This document shows, in pieces, positions 19,920-29,203 of a stretch of DNA of 64,000 nt (within the stretch, counting starts at the first letter, position 1; every line of letters starts with the position of its first letter). The stretch is from Streptococcus shenyangsis (GTDB lineage: Bacteria; Bacillota; Bacilli; Lactobacillales; Streptococcaceae): assembly GCF_006385785.1 (NCBI RefSeq), contig NZ_VFSH01000009.1:23094-87093 (forward strand), written 5' to 3'. Below the pieces are notes generated by a model that saw only the letters and a list, made by a program, of their open reading frames with translations, did no database searches and was not told the origin of the DNA. The translations under genes and the position numbers were made by a program.

Positions 19920-20912
19920 TTAGAGCTCCTTTCGGTAGAAGCGGCGGATAATATCCTCAATATCCGTATCCACCATTTTCAAATCGCGGATTTCAAAATC
20001 AGACAGGGTTTGCTTGATAATGTCAGCCGACTGGTAGAGGGAACTATCGAATTCAATGTTGAGACTATTCCCTTGTCTATCAATTGTCATATCCGAAAAC
20101 CCTTCATAGTGAGAAACGAGATGACTTTGACCTGGTAGCAGTTCAAAGGAGAGTGTCTTCATCTTACCAAAGGTCTCCTTGAGTTGGCTCACCGTTCCAT
20201 CAAAAATCTCCTGTCCCTTGTCTATCATAAAAATCCGATCACAGAGTTGCTCAATGTCGCTCAGGTCGTGAGTGGTCAAGAGAATGGTGGTTTCTTCCTC
20301 CTGATTGATTTGGGTAATAGCCCGACGAATGTTATCCTTGACCGAAACGTCCAAACCAATGGTAGGCTCATCTAAAAAGAGAACCTTGGGATTGTGAAGC
20401 AAGGAAGCTGCAATGTCCGCCCGCATGCGCTGTCCCAATGAAAGAGTTCGCACAGGATCCTTGATAAAGTCTTTCAAATCCAAGACTTCATTTAAAAAGT
20501 CCATACGCTTATGAAAGAGAGAGTCTGGCACATCGTAAATCTCCTTCAAGACCGTGTAGGTCTCTTGCAGTGCCAAATCCCACCATAGCTGGGTTCTTTG
20601 TCCAAAGACAACACCAATATCTTTGACATAATCTTGACGATTATCCTGCGGAATCTTGCCGTTAATCCGACAAAAACCAGATGTCGGTTTTAAAATCCCT
20701 GTCAGCATTTTGATGGTTGTCGACTTTCCAGCACCATTTGCCCCGATAAATCCTAAAATCTGCCCTTTTGGAACTTCAAAAGTCAAATCCTTGACCGCTT
20801 CAAAGATCTGCTTTTCAGGATGAATAAAGGAACGCAAAGCCCCCTTCAATCCCGGTTCCTTAACTGTCTTCACAAAATTTTTCTGAAGATGTTCCACTTC
20901 TATCATTGCCAT
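19920..20912 (-). CDS. ABC transporter ATP-binding protein (exporter)
   Basis: A 330-aa ABC ATPase. Walker A GANGAGKST sits near residue 60, the signature LSLGQRMRADIAAS near 155, Walker B VLFLDEPT near 178, and the H-loop LTTHD near 213. A C-terminal extension of about 90 residues follows the ATPase core, as in the long ATPases partnered with ABC-2 permeases. GGAGA precedes ATG 20912. First gene of the three-gene operon, so it energises the two permeases downstream. Confidence 0.9.
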   Translation of the reverse strand: MAMIEVEHLQKNFVKTVKEPGLKGALRSFIHPEKQIFEAVKDLTFEVPKGQILGFIGANGAGKSTTIKMLTGILKPTSGFCRINGKIPQDNRQDYVKDIGVVFGQRTQLWWDLALQETYTVLKEIYDVPDSLFHKRMDFLNEVLDLKDFIKDPVRTLSLGQRMRADIAASLLHNPKVLFLDEPTIGLDVSVKDNIRRAITQINQEEETTILLTTHDLSDIEQLCDRIFMIDKGQEIFDGTVSQLKETFGKMKTLSFELLPGQSHLVSHYEGFSDMTIDRQGNSLNIEFDSSLYQSADIIKQTLSDFEIRDLKMVDTDIEDIIRRFYRKEL

Positions 20913-21108
20913 ATCTATCTCCCTATCGCAAGGAATAGCAACATTGTGTTTTTGACTACAAACATTCTAAATCCTTACTTTCTAAACCTGCTACATTTTA
21001 TTATTACAGAAGGCTTTATACCAACCTATTATAGTCCAATAAAAACTAAAATGCAAGCGTTTGCCTAAAGTTTATGAAATGAGAGATTTCTCTCTTAAAA
21101 TACTATTT

Positions 21109-21429
21109 TTAATTCAAAATCATCTTTTCATCCAATTTTCTCCTAAGCTCCTTCAGTATTATTTTTGTCAGTCTATCTTGGATTGTTTCAGTTGCATTTT
21201 CATTGAAATATACAATAAACTCATCGGTTGTCTTTCCAATCTTTCTCTTTGTGCCAATGTTTTTTAGTTCTTCCAAAAATTCTACTTTCCGTTTTTCAAT
21301 TTCTGACAACAAAAAAGGAAGTATCTGCAATTTACCGCTTTTACTTCCTCTCTCTAATTTTCTTTGATTATCTTACTTCGACAAACTGAGATTTAGATTG
21401 TAACCCTTACGGAACATAAAACGGGCCAT
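21109..21429 (-). pseudogene. Broken small gene remnant with in-frame stop
   Basis: One reading frame from ATG 21429 (MARFMFRKGYNLNLSLSK) is cut by a TAA at 21375-21373 and then continues without another stop to 21109 (DNQRKLERGSKSGK, later ILPFLLSEIEKRKVEF, ending KLDEKMILN). The second part has no ATG and only a TTG with a poor ribosome site. Both parts look protein-coding (amphipathic, Lys/Glu-rich), so a nonsense mutation in a real gene is likely. The same frame is also open back to the methyltransferase stop codon. Family not recognised. Confidence 0.45.
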
Positions 21430-21453
21430 GCTCTTGAAGTATGTTTCATAAGA

Positions 21454-22218
21454 TCATAGTTTAATGCTAAGTGTAGCTACATAGTCATTCCCATAACGTG
21501 ATAATCGATGTCTTTTGTCACATGATTCATAAAAATCAATCATAGCAAAACCATTTTTAAGTTGTCCTCTAATCTGAGTTTCTAAAGTATGGCTAAATTC
21601 ATATCCATATTCTGGATTTATGGTTATCTTTCCTTCCTCTTCAAGCTCTTTTGAATTAAAAGGTAATAAAAACTTCAAAAGCAGTTCCTCATCAGGTTTG
21701 TCCCATACAATATCAGCATCATACATGTATATCCAAGGATTCATAAATCCGACCATCAACAATCCACCCTTTTTCAATACTCGAGAGGCTTCTTTATACA
21801 TATTTTCCAAATCCTCTATATATACATTTGAAACTGGATTAAAAATAATATCAAAAGTTTCATTTTCAAATGGAAATGGTTCTGTCATATCACCTTGAAC
21901 TGTATTAATTTTTAAGCCTTCTCTTTTAGCAACCATCTCATCTCTTTGTAATTGTGATTTAGAAAAATCCATTATGGTTACATCATAACCTTTTACAGCA
22001 AAAACTGGTCCCTGTTGTCCTCCACCACAAGCTAAACCTAATATCTTTTTTCCGTTTGCTTTTTCAAACCATTCTTTTGGAACTTTTTTCCCAACAGTTA
22101 AGGCAACAGAAATTGGATGTTTCCTAGCTTCTTCTAATTCTTCATGTGTCAATGGCTCAGTATAGTCATTTTTTACATTATTCCATCTATCTTTATTTAA
22201 TTTTATATAATTGTTCAT
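21454..22218 (-). CDS. Class I SAM-dependent methyltransferase
   Basis: A 254-aa protein (MNNYIKLNKDRWNN start; GAGGAG lies upstream of ATG 22218, so the longer frame is not used). SAM motif I is LGLACGGGQQGP near residue 68, motif II acidic end TIMDFS, and INPVSNVYIEDL near 130 fits motif IV. It belongs to the Methyltransf_11-like group that acts on small molecules; substrate unknown. It is AT-rich compared with its neighbours and stands alone between a pseudogene and fba, suggesting recent acquisition. Confidence 0.8.
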   Translation of the reverse strand: MNNYIKLNKDRWNNVKNDYTEPLTHEELEEARKHPISVALTVGKKVPKEWFEKANGKKILGLACGGGQQGPVFAVKGYDVTIMDFSKSQLQRDEMVAKREGLKINTVQGDMTEPFPFENETFDIIFNPVSNVYIEDLENMYKEASRVLKKGGLLMVGFMNPWIYMYDADIVWDKPDEELLLKFLLPFNSKELEEEGKITINPEYGYEFSHTLETQIRGQLKNGFAMIDFYESCDKRHRLSRYGNDYVATLSIKL

Positions 22219-22495
22219 CTTATAATCTCCTCGTATCTTTATATTATTTCGATTTAAGGTGAATAGGTTGCCATTCCTTGATTTCATTCTATTATACCAT
22301 ATGTTGAATTACTATTATTTCATTATTTTTTTAATTAGTATTTTTAAAATTTATTTAAACTAAAAAAAAAACAAAAAAGCTTCTCTAAAACCAAGATTAC
22401 ATTTTAGTTTTTTCATAGCATTATTGTACAAAAAATAGAACCTTTTAGCAACTTAAGATTGGTTCTTCTATAGTATATTCGCTATATATTCAGAC

Positions 22496-22524
22496 ACAAA
22501 AAACCCACCCAATGGGCAGGTTTC
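22496..22524 (-). terminator. fba terminator
   Basis: CCTGCCC/GGGTGGG stem with a 3-nt loop followed by TTTTTT on the minus strand, 20 nt after the fba stop. Confidence 0.75.
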
Positions 22525-22544
22525 ATCTGTATTATTCAGCTAGA

Positions 22545-23426
22545 TTAAGCTTTACCTTCTGAACCGAATACGTCGATACGTTCTTCAACTGATGCTTGGA
22601 TAGCTTTTACACCGTCAGCCAAGAATTTACGTGGGTCGAAGAGTTTTTTCTTGTCGTATTCTGCTTCGTTTGCTTCGTAGTCACGAGCAAATTTACGAGT
22701 TGCGTTAGCGAATGCGATTTGGCATTCAGTGTTAACGTTAACTTTCGCAACACCAAGTTTGATAGCTGCTTGGATTTGCTCATCAGGAATACCTGATCCA
22801 CCGTGCAATACGATTGGGAATCCTGGAAGAGCTTCTGTCAATTTTTGCAAGTGATCAAGATCAAGACCTTCCCAGTTTGCTGGGTAAGGACCGTGGATGT
22901 TACCGATACCAGCTGCCAAGAAGTCGATACCAGTTTCAACCATTGCTTTAGCGTCTTCGATTGGAGCCAATTCACCTTTACCGATGATTCCGTCTTCTTC
23001 ACCACCGATAGTACCAACTTCAGCTTCTACTGAGATACCTTTAGCGTGTGCTTTTTCAACAACTTCTTTAGCCAATTTAAGGTTTTCTTCAACTGGAAGG
23101 TGTGAACCGTCAAACATGATTGAAGTGTAACCAACTTCGATACACTCAAGTGCATCTTCGTAGTGACCGTGGTCAAGGTGGATAGCTACTGGTACAGTGA
23201 TACCCATTGATTCAACAAGGTTAGCGATCAAGTTGCGAGCAACTTTGTAACCACCCATGTATTTAGCAGCACCCATTGAAGTTTGGATCAAAACTGGAGC
23301 TTTTTTAGCTTCTGCTGCGCGCAAGATAGCTTGAGTCCACTCAAGGTTGTTTGTGTTAAATCCACCAACTGCATAACCGTTGTCACGAGCTGCTTGGACA
23401 AATTTTTCTGCTGAAACGATTGCCAT
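22545..23426 (-). CDS. fba: Class II fructose-bisphosphate aldolase
   Basis: A 293-aa glycolytic enzyme splitting fructose 1,6-bisphosphate into DHAP and GAP. The zinc and substrate motifs are clear: HLDHGHYEDALE (zinc His plus Asp), the metal-binding glutamate region SVEAEVGTIGG, GNIHGPY, and VLHGGSGIPDEQ. The start MAIVSAEKF at 23426 follows AGGAGGCC; the longer frame upstream is not needed. The leader contains the perfect palindrome ATGGGACATCCCAT (23451-23464). Monocistronic, with its own terminator, as expected for a highly expressed gene. Confidence 0.97.
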   Translation of the reverse strand: MAIVSAEKFVQAARDNGYAVGGFNTNNLEWTQAILRAAEAKKAPVLIQTSMGAAKYMGGYKVARNLIANLVESMGITVPVAIHLDHGHYEDALECIEVGYTSIMFDGSHLPVEENLKLAKEVVEKAHAKGISVEAEVGTIGGEEDGIIGKGELAPIEDAKAMVETGIDFLAAGIGNIHGPYPANWEGLDLDHLQKLTEALPGFPIVLHGGSGIPDEQIQAAIKLGVAKVNVNTECQIAFANATRKFARDYEANEAEYDKKKLFDPRKFLADGVKAIQASVEERIDVFGSEGKA

Positions 23427-23566
23427 TTTATCAGGCCTCCTGTATATTTTTATGGGACATCCCATTTACATTGTTCATTTTATCACTTTTTGACAAAAAA
23501 ATCTAGTTTTTCCCGTAGTTTCGATTGAATTTCTTCTAGCTTCATCTATGTAAACCCTTTCTCTCC

Positions 23567-24895
23567 CTAGTCTTGGGCGACTTTTGGAAAAGCTATGAAG
23601 AAGGTCAAACAATTCTCCTGCATCTCAAAACGATAAGGTAATTTTTCATGTTCCAATAGACTCTTGACCACAAAGAGCCCCATCCCAGACCCTTTGGCCT
23701 TGCGACTAGCATTGTCAGAAAAAGACTGGGCTAGTTTTTCTTGTTCTTCTGGGCTACAGCTATTCTCGATAAAAAGCTCCCCTTCTCTTTCTCCAATTCG
23801 AACTAAGCCACCTGGAACAGAGTGCTTAATGGCATTGCTGATGAGATTAGATAGGATCAACTTCATAACTGATGGGTTTAGATAAGCCTGCTGATGGGTC
23901 AAACTATTGTCTATCTGGAGTTCCCTTTCCTTAGCTAGCAAGACATAATCCTTAACCAGACTTTGCGTCATCTGGTGTAAGTCAATTTGTTCCCTATCAT
24001 CTCGTAATTCCTGTACAGACGAGAGAGAAAGTATCTGGAGAACATGGTGATTAAGCTCATCCACAATTCCTAAGGCAACTCCCAGATAGTGGTCTCTATC
24101 CTTATAACGCCCGACATTTTCTTTCATGTTTTCAATCAGGATTTTCAAACTAGCCAGAGGTGTTTTCAATTCATGAGAAGCACCTCGTAAAAATTCGACC
24201 TTCATCTTCTCCAGCTGGAGAATAGCTTCATTCTTATCATGCAAGTCCGCAATAACAGTCAAAAGATGCTGGTAAAGGCTATTAATTTGTTCCTTGAGAT
24301 CACCAATCTCATCCTTAGAATCCACACGTAATCGCACTTGGACATCCAAATCCATCATCCGACGGGTCACTCGCTTGATTTCCAATATCGGAGCAACAAT
24401 GGTCCGAGCATAGATATAGGCTACCAAGAGGGAAATCAGAAAGGAGGCCAGCAAAGTATAAGGGAGAAATTGTAGACTAATCTGCTCTGCTTCCTTTTGC
24501 AAATCCATGGACGCTAGAAACTGGAGAATCATGGTACCACCGTCCTGCGTTGTCACCTCCCGCTCCTCAATAAAAAGCGAGGTTGTCTGGCGGTCTGTGT
24601 CCAGAGGAAGACTTTCCTTGACCTCCAACTTGTCCTCGGTCATCTCTCCCTTGACGGCCCCCTTGATATCACTAGTCTGGGAATACAGCTCTAACACTTG
24701 CTCGATACTCTGCCTATTCTTACCTTCTAGGGACTGGGCAATGGCTGTCGCTTTCTGGCCAATGGTTTCCTGACGATGACTCAGATAAGTCGAAGGAAAG
24801 AGAAAATAAATGGCTAAATGAAGGCAAATTACCAGAACACTAAAAATCGAGAAGGTATAGATAAATATCTTTTTAAATAAACCTGTTCGTTTCAT
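23567..24895 (-). CDS. vncS: Sensor histidine kinase VncS
   Basis: A 442-aa membrane kinase. Membrane segments lie at about 10-32 and 143-163 around an extracellular sensor, followed by HAMP, a HisKA box with the phospho-acceptor in ASHELKTPL (near residue 240), and an HATPase domain with SNLISNAIKHS (N box) and KGSGMGLFVVKS (G box). It overlaps vncR by 4 nt. VncS/VncR is the two-component pair next to the Vex ABC transporter in pneumococcus; its proposed role in vancomycin tolerance has been disputed. Confidence 0.92.
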   Translation of the reverse strand: MKRTGLFKKIFIYTFSIFSVLVICLHLAIYFLFPSTYLSHRQETIGQKATAIAQSLEGKNRQSIEQVLELYSQTSDIKGAVKGEMTEDKLEVKESLPLDTDRQTTSLFIEEREVTTQDGGTMILQFLASMDLQKEAEQISLQFLPYTLLASFLISLLVAYIYARTIVAPILEIKRVTRRMMDLDVQVRLRVDSKDEIGDLKEQINSLYQHLLTVIADLHDKNEAILQLEKMKVEFLRGASHELKTPLASLKILIENMKENVGRYKDRDHYLGVALGIVDELNHHVLQILSLSSVQELRDDREQIDLHQMTQSLVKDYVLLAKERELQIDNSLTHQQAYLNPSVMKLILSNLISNAIKHSVPGGLVRIGEREGELFIENSCSPEEQEKLAQSFSDNASRKAKGSGMGLFVVKSLLEHEKLPYRFEMQENCLTFFIAFPKVAQD

Positions 24896-25548
24896 TTTCG
24901 CTCCAATTTATAACCAACATTGCGCACAGTGAGGATGCAGTCCAAGTCCAGCTTTTTCCGCAATTCCTTGATATAGACATCAATGACACGGTCAAAAGGA
25001 ACCTCATCTGTCGCCTTCCAGACAGCATCGATAATCTGAGAACGAGTCAAGGCCCGTCCTTCATTTTTAACCAAATAATCAAGAATTTCCAACTCTTTAG
25101 CATTGATGGCTACTTCCTCACCTGCTAGGCTGGCACTGTAGCTCTCAAAATCCACCTTGGTATCCTTATAGGAGAAGATTCGTCCCGTATCATAATAGCG
25201 CTTGAAAATCGCATCTACCCTCACTTTTAAGAGAGAAAGGGAGAAGGGTTTTTCCAGATAGCCATCCGCCAGAGAAGCAAAAGCACTCATCTTGTATTCC
25301 TCATCCTGAAAAGCTGTCAACATTAAGACAGGAACCTGACTGGTTTTACGAATCTCAGATAAGACTTCTAGGCCGTTGAGCTTGGGCATCTGGATATCCA
25401 GTAAAACCAAGGCTACCTCATAGCTAGAAAATTGCTCCAGAGCTTCTTGACCGTCCGCTGCCTCAATAGTTTCATAACCACAATCCGTCAAATAATCACT
25501 AATCCCCTCACGGATCATCTCTTCATCTTCTACAATTAAAATTTTCAT
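24892..25548 (-). CDS. vncR: Response regulator VncR
   Basis: A 218-aa OmpR/PhoB-type regulator. The receiver domain has acidic residues EDEE near 8, phospho-acceptor Asp in LLDIQMPKLNG near 52, and Lys in LEKPFSLS near 101. The C-terminal winged helix (about 125-215) includes ELEILDYLVKNEGRALTRSQI and the recognition stretch VIDVYIKELRKKL. It is co-transcribed with vncS, and the pair may have its own promoter element inside the hairpin upstream. Confidence 0.92.
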   Translation of the reverse strand: MKILIVEDEEMIREGISDYLTDCGYETIEAADGQEALEQFSSYEVALVLLDIQMPKLNGLEVLSEIRKTSQVPVLMLTAFQDEEYKMSAFASLADGYLEKPFSLSLLKVRVDAIFKRYYDTGRIFSYKDTKVDFESYSASLAGEEVAINAKELEILDYLVKNEGRALTRSQIIDAVWKATDEVPFDRVIDVYIKELRKKLDLDCILTVRNVGYKLERK

Positions 25549-25643
25549 AGAAAAAACGTTTCACATTCCTTTAAATTTCTTATAAATCATCTCAGTTTCA
25601 TCTTAAAAGAAAGAGACCTTATCAAGATGAAATAGATAAAAAT

Positions 25644-25683
25644 GCTACCTATATTATACCCCATTTAGGGGAGAATAGGTAGC
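25644..25683 (-). terminator. vex operon terminator hairpin with an embedded TATAAT
   Basis: Perfect 9-bp arms GCTACCTAT / ATAGGTAGC enclose an inner CCCC/GGGG stem, followed by ATTTTTA on the minus strand, 8 nt past the vex3 stop. The 3' side includes TATAAT (25658-25653), so the same DNA may end vex transcription and start vncRS transcription. Confidence 0.6.
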
Positions 25684-25690
25684 AAGTTTG

Positions 25691-27070
25691 TTATTCGCTA
25701 TCCAGCAGAAGCTCTTTTGGTTGTTTTCTGAGGAGATTGCTTGAAGCAAGCGCCATAACGAGAACCACTAGAACCAAGGCTAGGACAAAGACGATGATAA
25801 AGTCTGATGTCTGAATAGAAATATCTAGGCTCGACAATGTCTTGCTAAAACCATCTACTTCTGCACCGCCACCAAGGTTAGAGGCTTGAGCTGCCTTGCT
25901 GGCTTGCTTGGCAACACCTGAAGTGACATTGGCAAGAACAGTATTTCCGATTGCACGCGCTGTGTAAGTAGCTAAGAAGTATGCAGAAACAAGAGCAGGA
26001 ATGGCAATCAAGATGGATTCAGTAATGAATTGACCCAAGATACTTGCCTGCTTGAGACCAATAGAGAGCAGGATTCCCACTTCCTTGCGACGGGCATTGA
26101 TCCAAAGGCTGAGCAAGAGGGCTAGGAGAAGAACTGAGAAGCTCAAGCTACCCCAGAAGAGGAGGTTGGCCATCTTGTACATACCAGAGATGGATTGCTC
26201 AAGAGCTGGGTAGTTAGAGGAGCTCTTCACCAGTGTGTAGCTCTTCCAGTTGATACCACTGATGCCATTCAACTCTTTCATAACGTCATCCAAGCTCTTG
26301 TCTGCTGTTACAAAGAAGGTTGCATCCCCATAGATAGCTGTATCTTCTGTATAACCATATAGTTTAGCAGCTGTATGGATGTCTGTGATAACTGTGTTTT
26401 CGTAGAGTTCTTGCGAGTAGGTTACTGCTGACTTATTGTGGCCATCAAAGAGTCCCTTGATTGTCACTTCGACTGTTTCTTTGGCACCTTTTTCATTGTC
26501 TGCATCATAGACATTAGAGTCTAGTTTGATCTTATCCCCTACTTTCCAGCCGTGTTTGGCTGCCAAGTCCTTGTGCATGAGAATCTTGTCTTTGTCATCG
26601 TTAGTTAGGTGCTCACCTTCGACCAACTTATAAGAACCAGAGACAAACTTATCTTCTTTAGAAGAGTCATTGACACCTGTAATCATCAAGCTACTTCCAA
26701 AATGTTTAGCACGGTCAGGAGTCAGATTTTTCTTGGTTTCTGGCGTTTCAATAAGGTCATATCCAGTCAAATCTCCGATAGCGTTGATGCGTTTAACATA
26801 AGACTCGATGGCCTTGTTTTCGGTGATTTTTTTGATATCTTCACCCTTAATATTTCCAGCACCACGTGGCGTTCCTTGATTGACGCGACGATTGATTTGC
26901 ATGGAGAAGCTGTTGGTGATATTTTTAAAGGTCTCCTGAGAAGCCTTGGCAGTAGCTCCCTTGATCGACAAGCCGACCAAACTCAAGCTCGCCATGAGGA
27001 GAATAATCAGGAAGATGACAATCGATTTGAAAAACTTCCTTGTAACATAGGCAAATGCGTTGTGTAACAT
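25691..27070 (-). CDS. vex3: ABC transporter permease Vex3
   Basis: A 459-aa FtsX/MacB-type permease. One N-terminal membrane segment (about 14-36) precedes a large extracellular domain (about 40-300), followed by three C-terminal segments with the typical RRKEVGILLSIGLKQASIL loop. AGAAAGGAA precedes ATG 27070. With Vex1 and Vex2 it forms the Vex transporter, whose substrate is uncertain. Homologous in layout to Vex1, so the two permeases probably act as a heterodimer. Confidence 0.92.
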   Translation of the reverse strand: MLHNAFAYVTRKFFKSIVIFLIILLMASLSLVGLSIKGATAKASQETFKNITNSFSMQINRRVNQGTPRGAGNIKGEDIKKITENKAIESYVKRINAIGDLTGYDLIETPETKKNLTPDRAKHFGSSLMITGVNDSSKEDKFVSGSYKLVEGEHLTNDDKDKILMHKDLAAKHGWKVGDKIKLDSNVYDADNEKGAKETVEVTIKGLFDGHNKSAVTYSQELYENTVITDIHTAAKLYGYTEDTAIYGDATFFVTADKSLDDVMKELNGISGINWKSYTLVKSSSNYPALEQSISGMYKMANLLFWGSLSFSVLLLALLLSLWINARRKEVGILLSIGLKQASILGQFITESILIAIPALVSAYFLATYTARAIGNTVLANVTSGVAKQASKAAQASNLGGGAEVDGFSKTLSSLDISIQTSDFIIVFVLALVLVVLVMALASSNLLRKQPKELLLDSE

Positions 27071-27125
27071 AGGTTTCCTTTCTAGATGTTGTTCTATTTT
27101 ATACTTCTAACAGAAAAAGCTCATA

Positions 27126-27773
27126 TTATTTCGTCGTATTGCGAGTTTCAGTCAGTTTCTTGTCCTTCAATTCAAGTGTAATATCTGACGCTTGTGCCAC
27201 TTCTTTACTGTGGGTGACGACGATAACACATTTACCTGTTTTCTGGGCAAGTGATTTGAGCAGTTCGACAATATCTCCAGCAGTTTTAGGGTCCAGATTT
27301 CCTGTTGGCTCATCAGCTAGAATAACTGGAGCTTCCGATACCAAACTACGAGCAATTGCAACACGTTGCTGTTGACCCCCTGATAACTGGAGAACATTCC
27401 GCTTGATCTGACTTTCATCTAAACCAAGCTCAAACAGTGTATCCTTGCTTGCCTTTTTGTTGACCAAGCGGATATTTTCCAGTGGAGAAAGATAATCTAT
27501 CAAGTTATAATTTTGAAAGACCAGGGAAATATGGTGCATGCGATGGTAAGAATAGCCCTTCTTACGAATATCCTCTCCTTGGAAAAGGATAGAACCTTCA
27601 ACAGGACTATCTAGACCAGCAAGTAGGGACAAGAGTGTAGATTTTCCTGCTCCTGACTCACCAATAATACTGTAAAATTTCCCGGGTTCAAAATTATAAT
27701 TGATCTGATATAGGACTGCTTCAGCAGTGTTCTTATAACGGTAGGTAACATCTTGTAATTGTAATAAAGTCAT
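27126..27773 (-). CDS. vex2: ABC transporter ATPase Vex2
   Basis: A 215-aa MacB/LolD-type ATPase. Walker A GESGAGKST near residue 38, Q-loop VFQNYNLIDYL, signature LSGGQQQRVAIA near 130, Walker B PVILADEPTGNLD near 150, and H-loop VVTHS near 190. AAGGAG precedes the ATG. It lies between vex1 and vex3 in one operon. Confidence 0.94.
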   Translation of the reverse strand: MTLLQLQDVTYRYKNTAEAVLYQINYNFEPGKFYSIIGESGAGKSTLLSLLAGLDSPVEGSILFQGEDIRKKGYSYHRMHHISLVFQNYNLIDYLSPLENIRLVNKKASKDTLFELGLDESQIKRNVLQLSGGQQQRVAIARSLVSEAPVILADEPTGNLDPKTAGDIVELLKSLAQKTGKCVIVVTHSKEVAQASDITLELKDKKLTETRNTTK

Positions 27774-27785
27774 GATTTCTCCTTC

Positions 27786-29063
27786 TTAACTAATAGATGA
27801 TAAAATTTCCTTAGGTGATTTTCTAAATAAGAATAGGAAACAAAGGGATACAGATAAGCAACTAATCAACAACAGAAAGACATAGGATTCTGCAAATGAT
27901 AGGATATTAGTTGATAGACTGCTTGCTTTAGCTAGTGTATCTTGTAAGCTTGCCTGATCTCCACTTGCTAGGACAGATTGGAGCAGATAGGATGTAATGG
28001 CGTTTCCTGCAACAAATGCCGGAAGCAAAGCACCGATAGATACCAAAACCACCTCTAAACAGAATTGTAGGAAGATCGAGCTCTTGCCTTTTCCAAGTGC
28101 CAGAAGGATTCCCACTTCGTAAACCCTTTCTCTCAACCAAAGAGACAAGACCAAAATTAAGGCTCCAGCTCCAGCTATCAACATCCCATAAAGGAAGATG
28201 GTCAGGAAGGTTTGGAAGGTAGCAACTGAGTCTTTGATTTGTTCAAAAGCCTTGCTTTCCTTCTCGACTTGGTAGCCTTGACTTTCCAAGACTAAGTTTT
28301 CCACCTGCTTCATAAGTCCATCCATTTCCTTAGGATTTTCTACATAGAAGCGAGCTGCACTGACTTGAGGTTCACCATTTTCCAAAAGGATTTGGCTACT
28401 TTCATAGTCTGTAAAGACTTGGTTTTCACTGAAGTCGGAAGATAAGCCTGTGAATTTCTCCTGTTTTTTACCAGAAAAGATGCCGACAATCTCAAACTCT
28501 ACTGTTTGTCCTTTGCCAGATTCTGACTGTCCAGCATCCAAGCTAATCTTATCATGAAGCGTAAGACCGTTCTTCTTGGCCAACTCTTCGTGGATCAAGA
28601 TTTTCTTGGAATCCCCTTTTTGAAGGTGTCGCCCTTCTTTTAGATTGAAAGCCGAGCTGGTAAAGATCACATCCTTAGATGAATCCTCAAGAGCTGTTAA
28701 ACTAACCAAGTTTTTGTCTGCAGCTGATAAATCATCACGCTCCACGCTCTGCTCGCCACTCACCGCTTCCTTGTCTTTTAATTTTGCGACCGTCTCGAGT
28801 TCAGGAGAGACATTTTCCAGTCCCTTAATCTTGCTTACAGATACTAGGTCCGACAGCTTGAAAGTCTGACCATTTTCTATCTTCTTAATCGAAAAAGATG
28901 TGTTGAGTGATTTGTAAAGATTGGTTTCAACTGTTTTGTTGGACTTCATCAGAGTCAAACAGGCTGAAATTCCAGCCAATAGGACCAATAAAATTAGAAA
29001 TAAAATAAAACTTCTCAGTCGTTTTCTGCTGACATAAGCCCAAGCTCTTTGGATTGGATTCAT
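27786..29063 (-). CDS. vex1: ABC transporter permease Vex1
   Basis: A 425-aa FtsX-like permease. An N-terminal membrane segment (about 15-35) is followed by a 230-residue extracellular domain and three C-terminal segments with LRERVYEVGILLALGKGKSS. A strong GGAGGTGA site precedes ATG 29063. First gene of vex1-vex2-vex3. I found no reading frame matching the pneumococcal Pep27 peptide (MRKEFHNVL start) in the gaps on either side of the vex genes. Confidence 0.92.
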   Translation of the reverse strand: MNPIQRAWAYVSRKRLRSFILFLILLVLLAGISACLTLMKSNKTVETNLYKSLNTSFSIKKIENGQTFKLSDLVSVSKIKGLENVSPELETVAKLKDKEAVSGEQSVERDDLSAADKNLVSLTALEDSSKDVIFTSSAFNLKEGRHLQKGDSKKILIHEELAKKNGLTLHDKISLDAGQSESGKGQTVEFEIVGIFSGKKQEKFTGLSSDFSENQVFTDYESSQILLENGEPQVSAARFYVENPKEMDGLMKQVENLVLESQGYQVEKESKAFEQIKDSVATFQTFLTIFLYGMLIAGAGALILVLSLWLRERVYEVGILLALGKGKSSIFLQFCLEVVLVSIGALLPAFVAGNAITSYLLQSVLASGDQASLQDTLAKASSLSTNILSFAESYVFLLLISCLSVSLCFLFLFRKSPKEILSSIS

Positions 29064-29124
29064 TTGTCACCTCCATATTTGTAAGACTATTATAAAATCC
29101 AAATATGAAATGTTTATGAAATGC

Positions 29125-29152
29125 AAAAAAAGAGCAAAAATTTTTTTGCTCT
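29125..29152 (-). terminator. Terminator between tRNA-Leu and vex1
   Basis: AGAGCAAA / TTTGCTCT stem followed by a run of seven Ts on the minus strand. Confidence 0.7.
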
Positions 29153-29170
29153 ACTTGAATTAGATGAAAA

Positions 29171-29198
29171 CAAAAGAGCTAGCCTAAGCTAACTCTTA
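29171..29198 (-). terminator. tRNA-Leu terminator
   Basis: AAGAGTTAGC / GCTAGCTCTT imperfect stem followed by TTTTGTTTTC on the minus strand, starting 6 nt after the tRNA. Confidence 0.65.
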
Positions 29199-29203
29199 TC
29201 CTA

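Noticed and set aside
23451..23464. Perfect palindrome ATGGGACATCCCAT in the fba leader as an operator
   Set aside because: It lies between the likely -10 and the ribosome site of a constitutive glycolytic gene and matches no regulator motif I know; a simple leader hairpin is as likely.
25573..25668. A 25-codon ORF (MGYNIGSIFIY start) between vex3 and vncR as a Pep27 replacement
   Set aside because: It overlaps the terminator hairpin and the TATAAT element, has no Shine-Dalgarno and bears no resemblance to Pep27.
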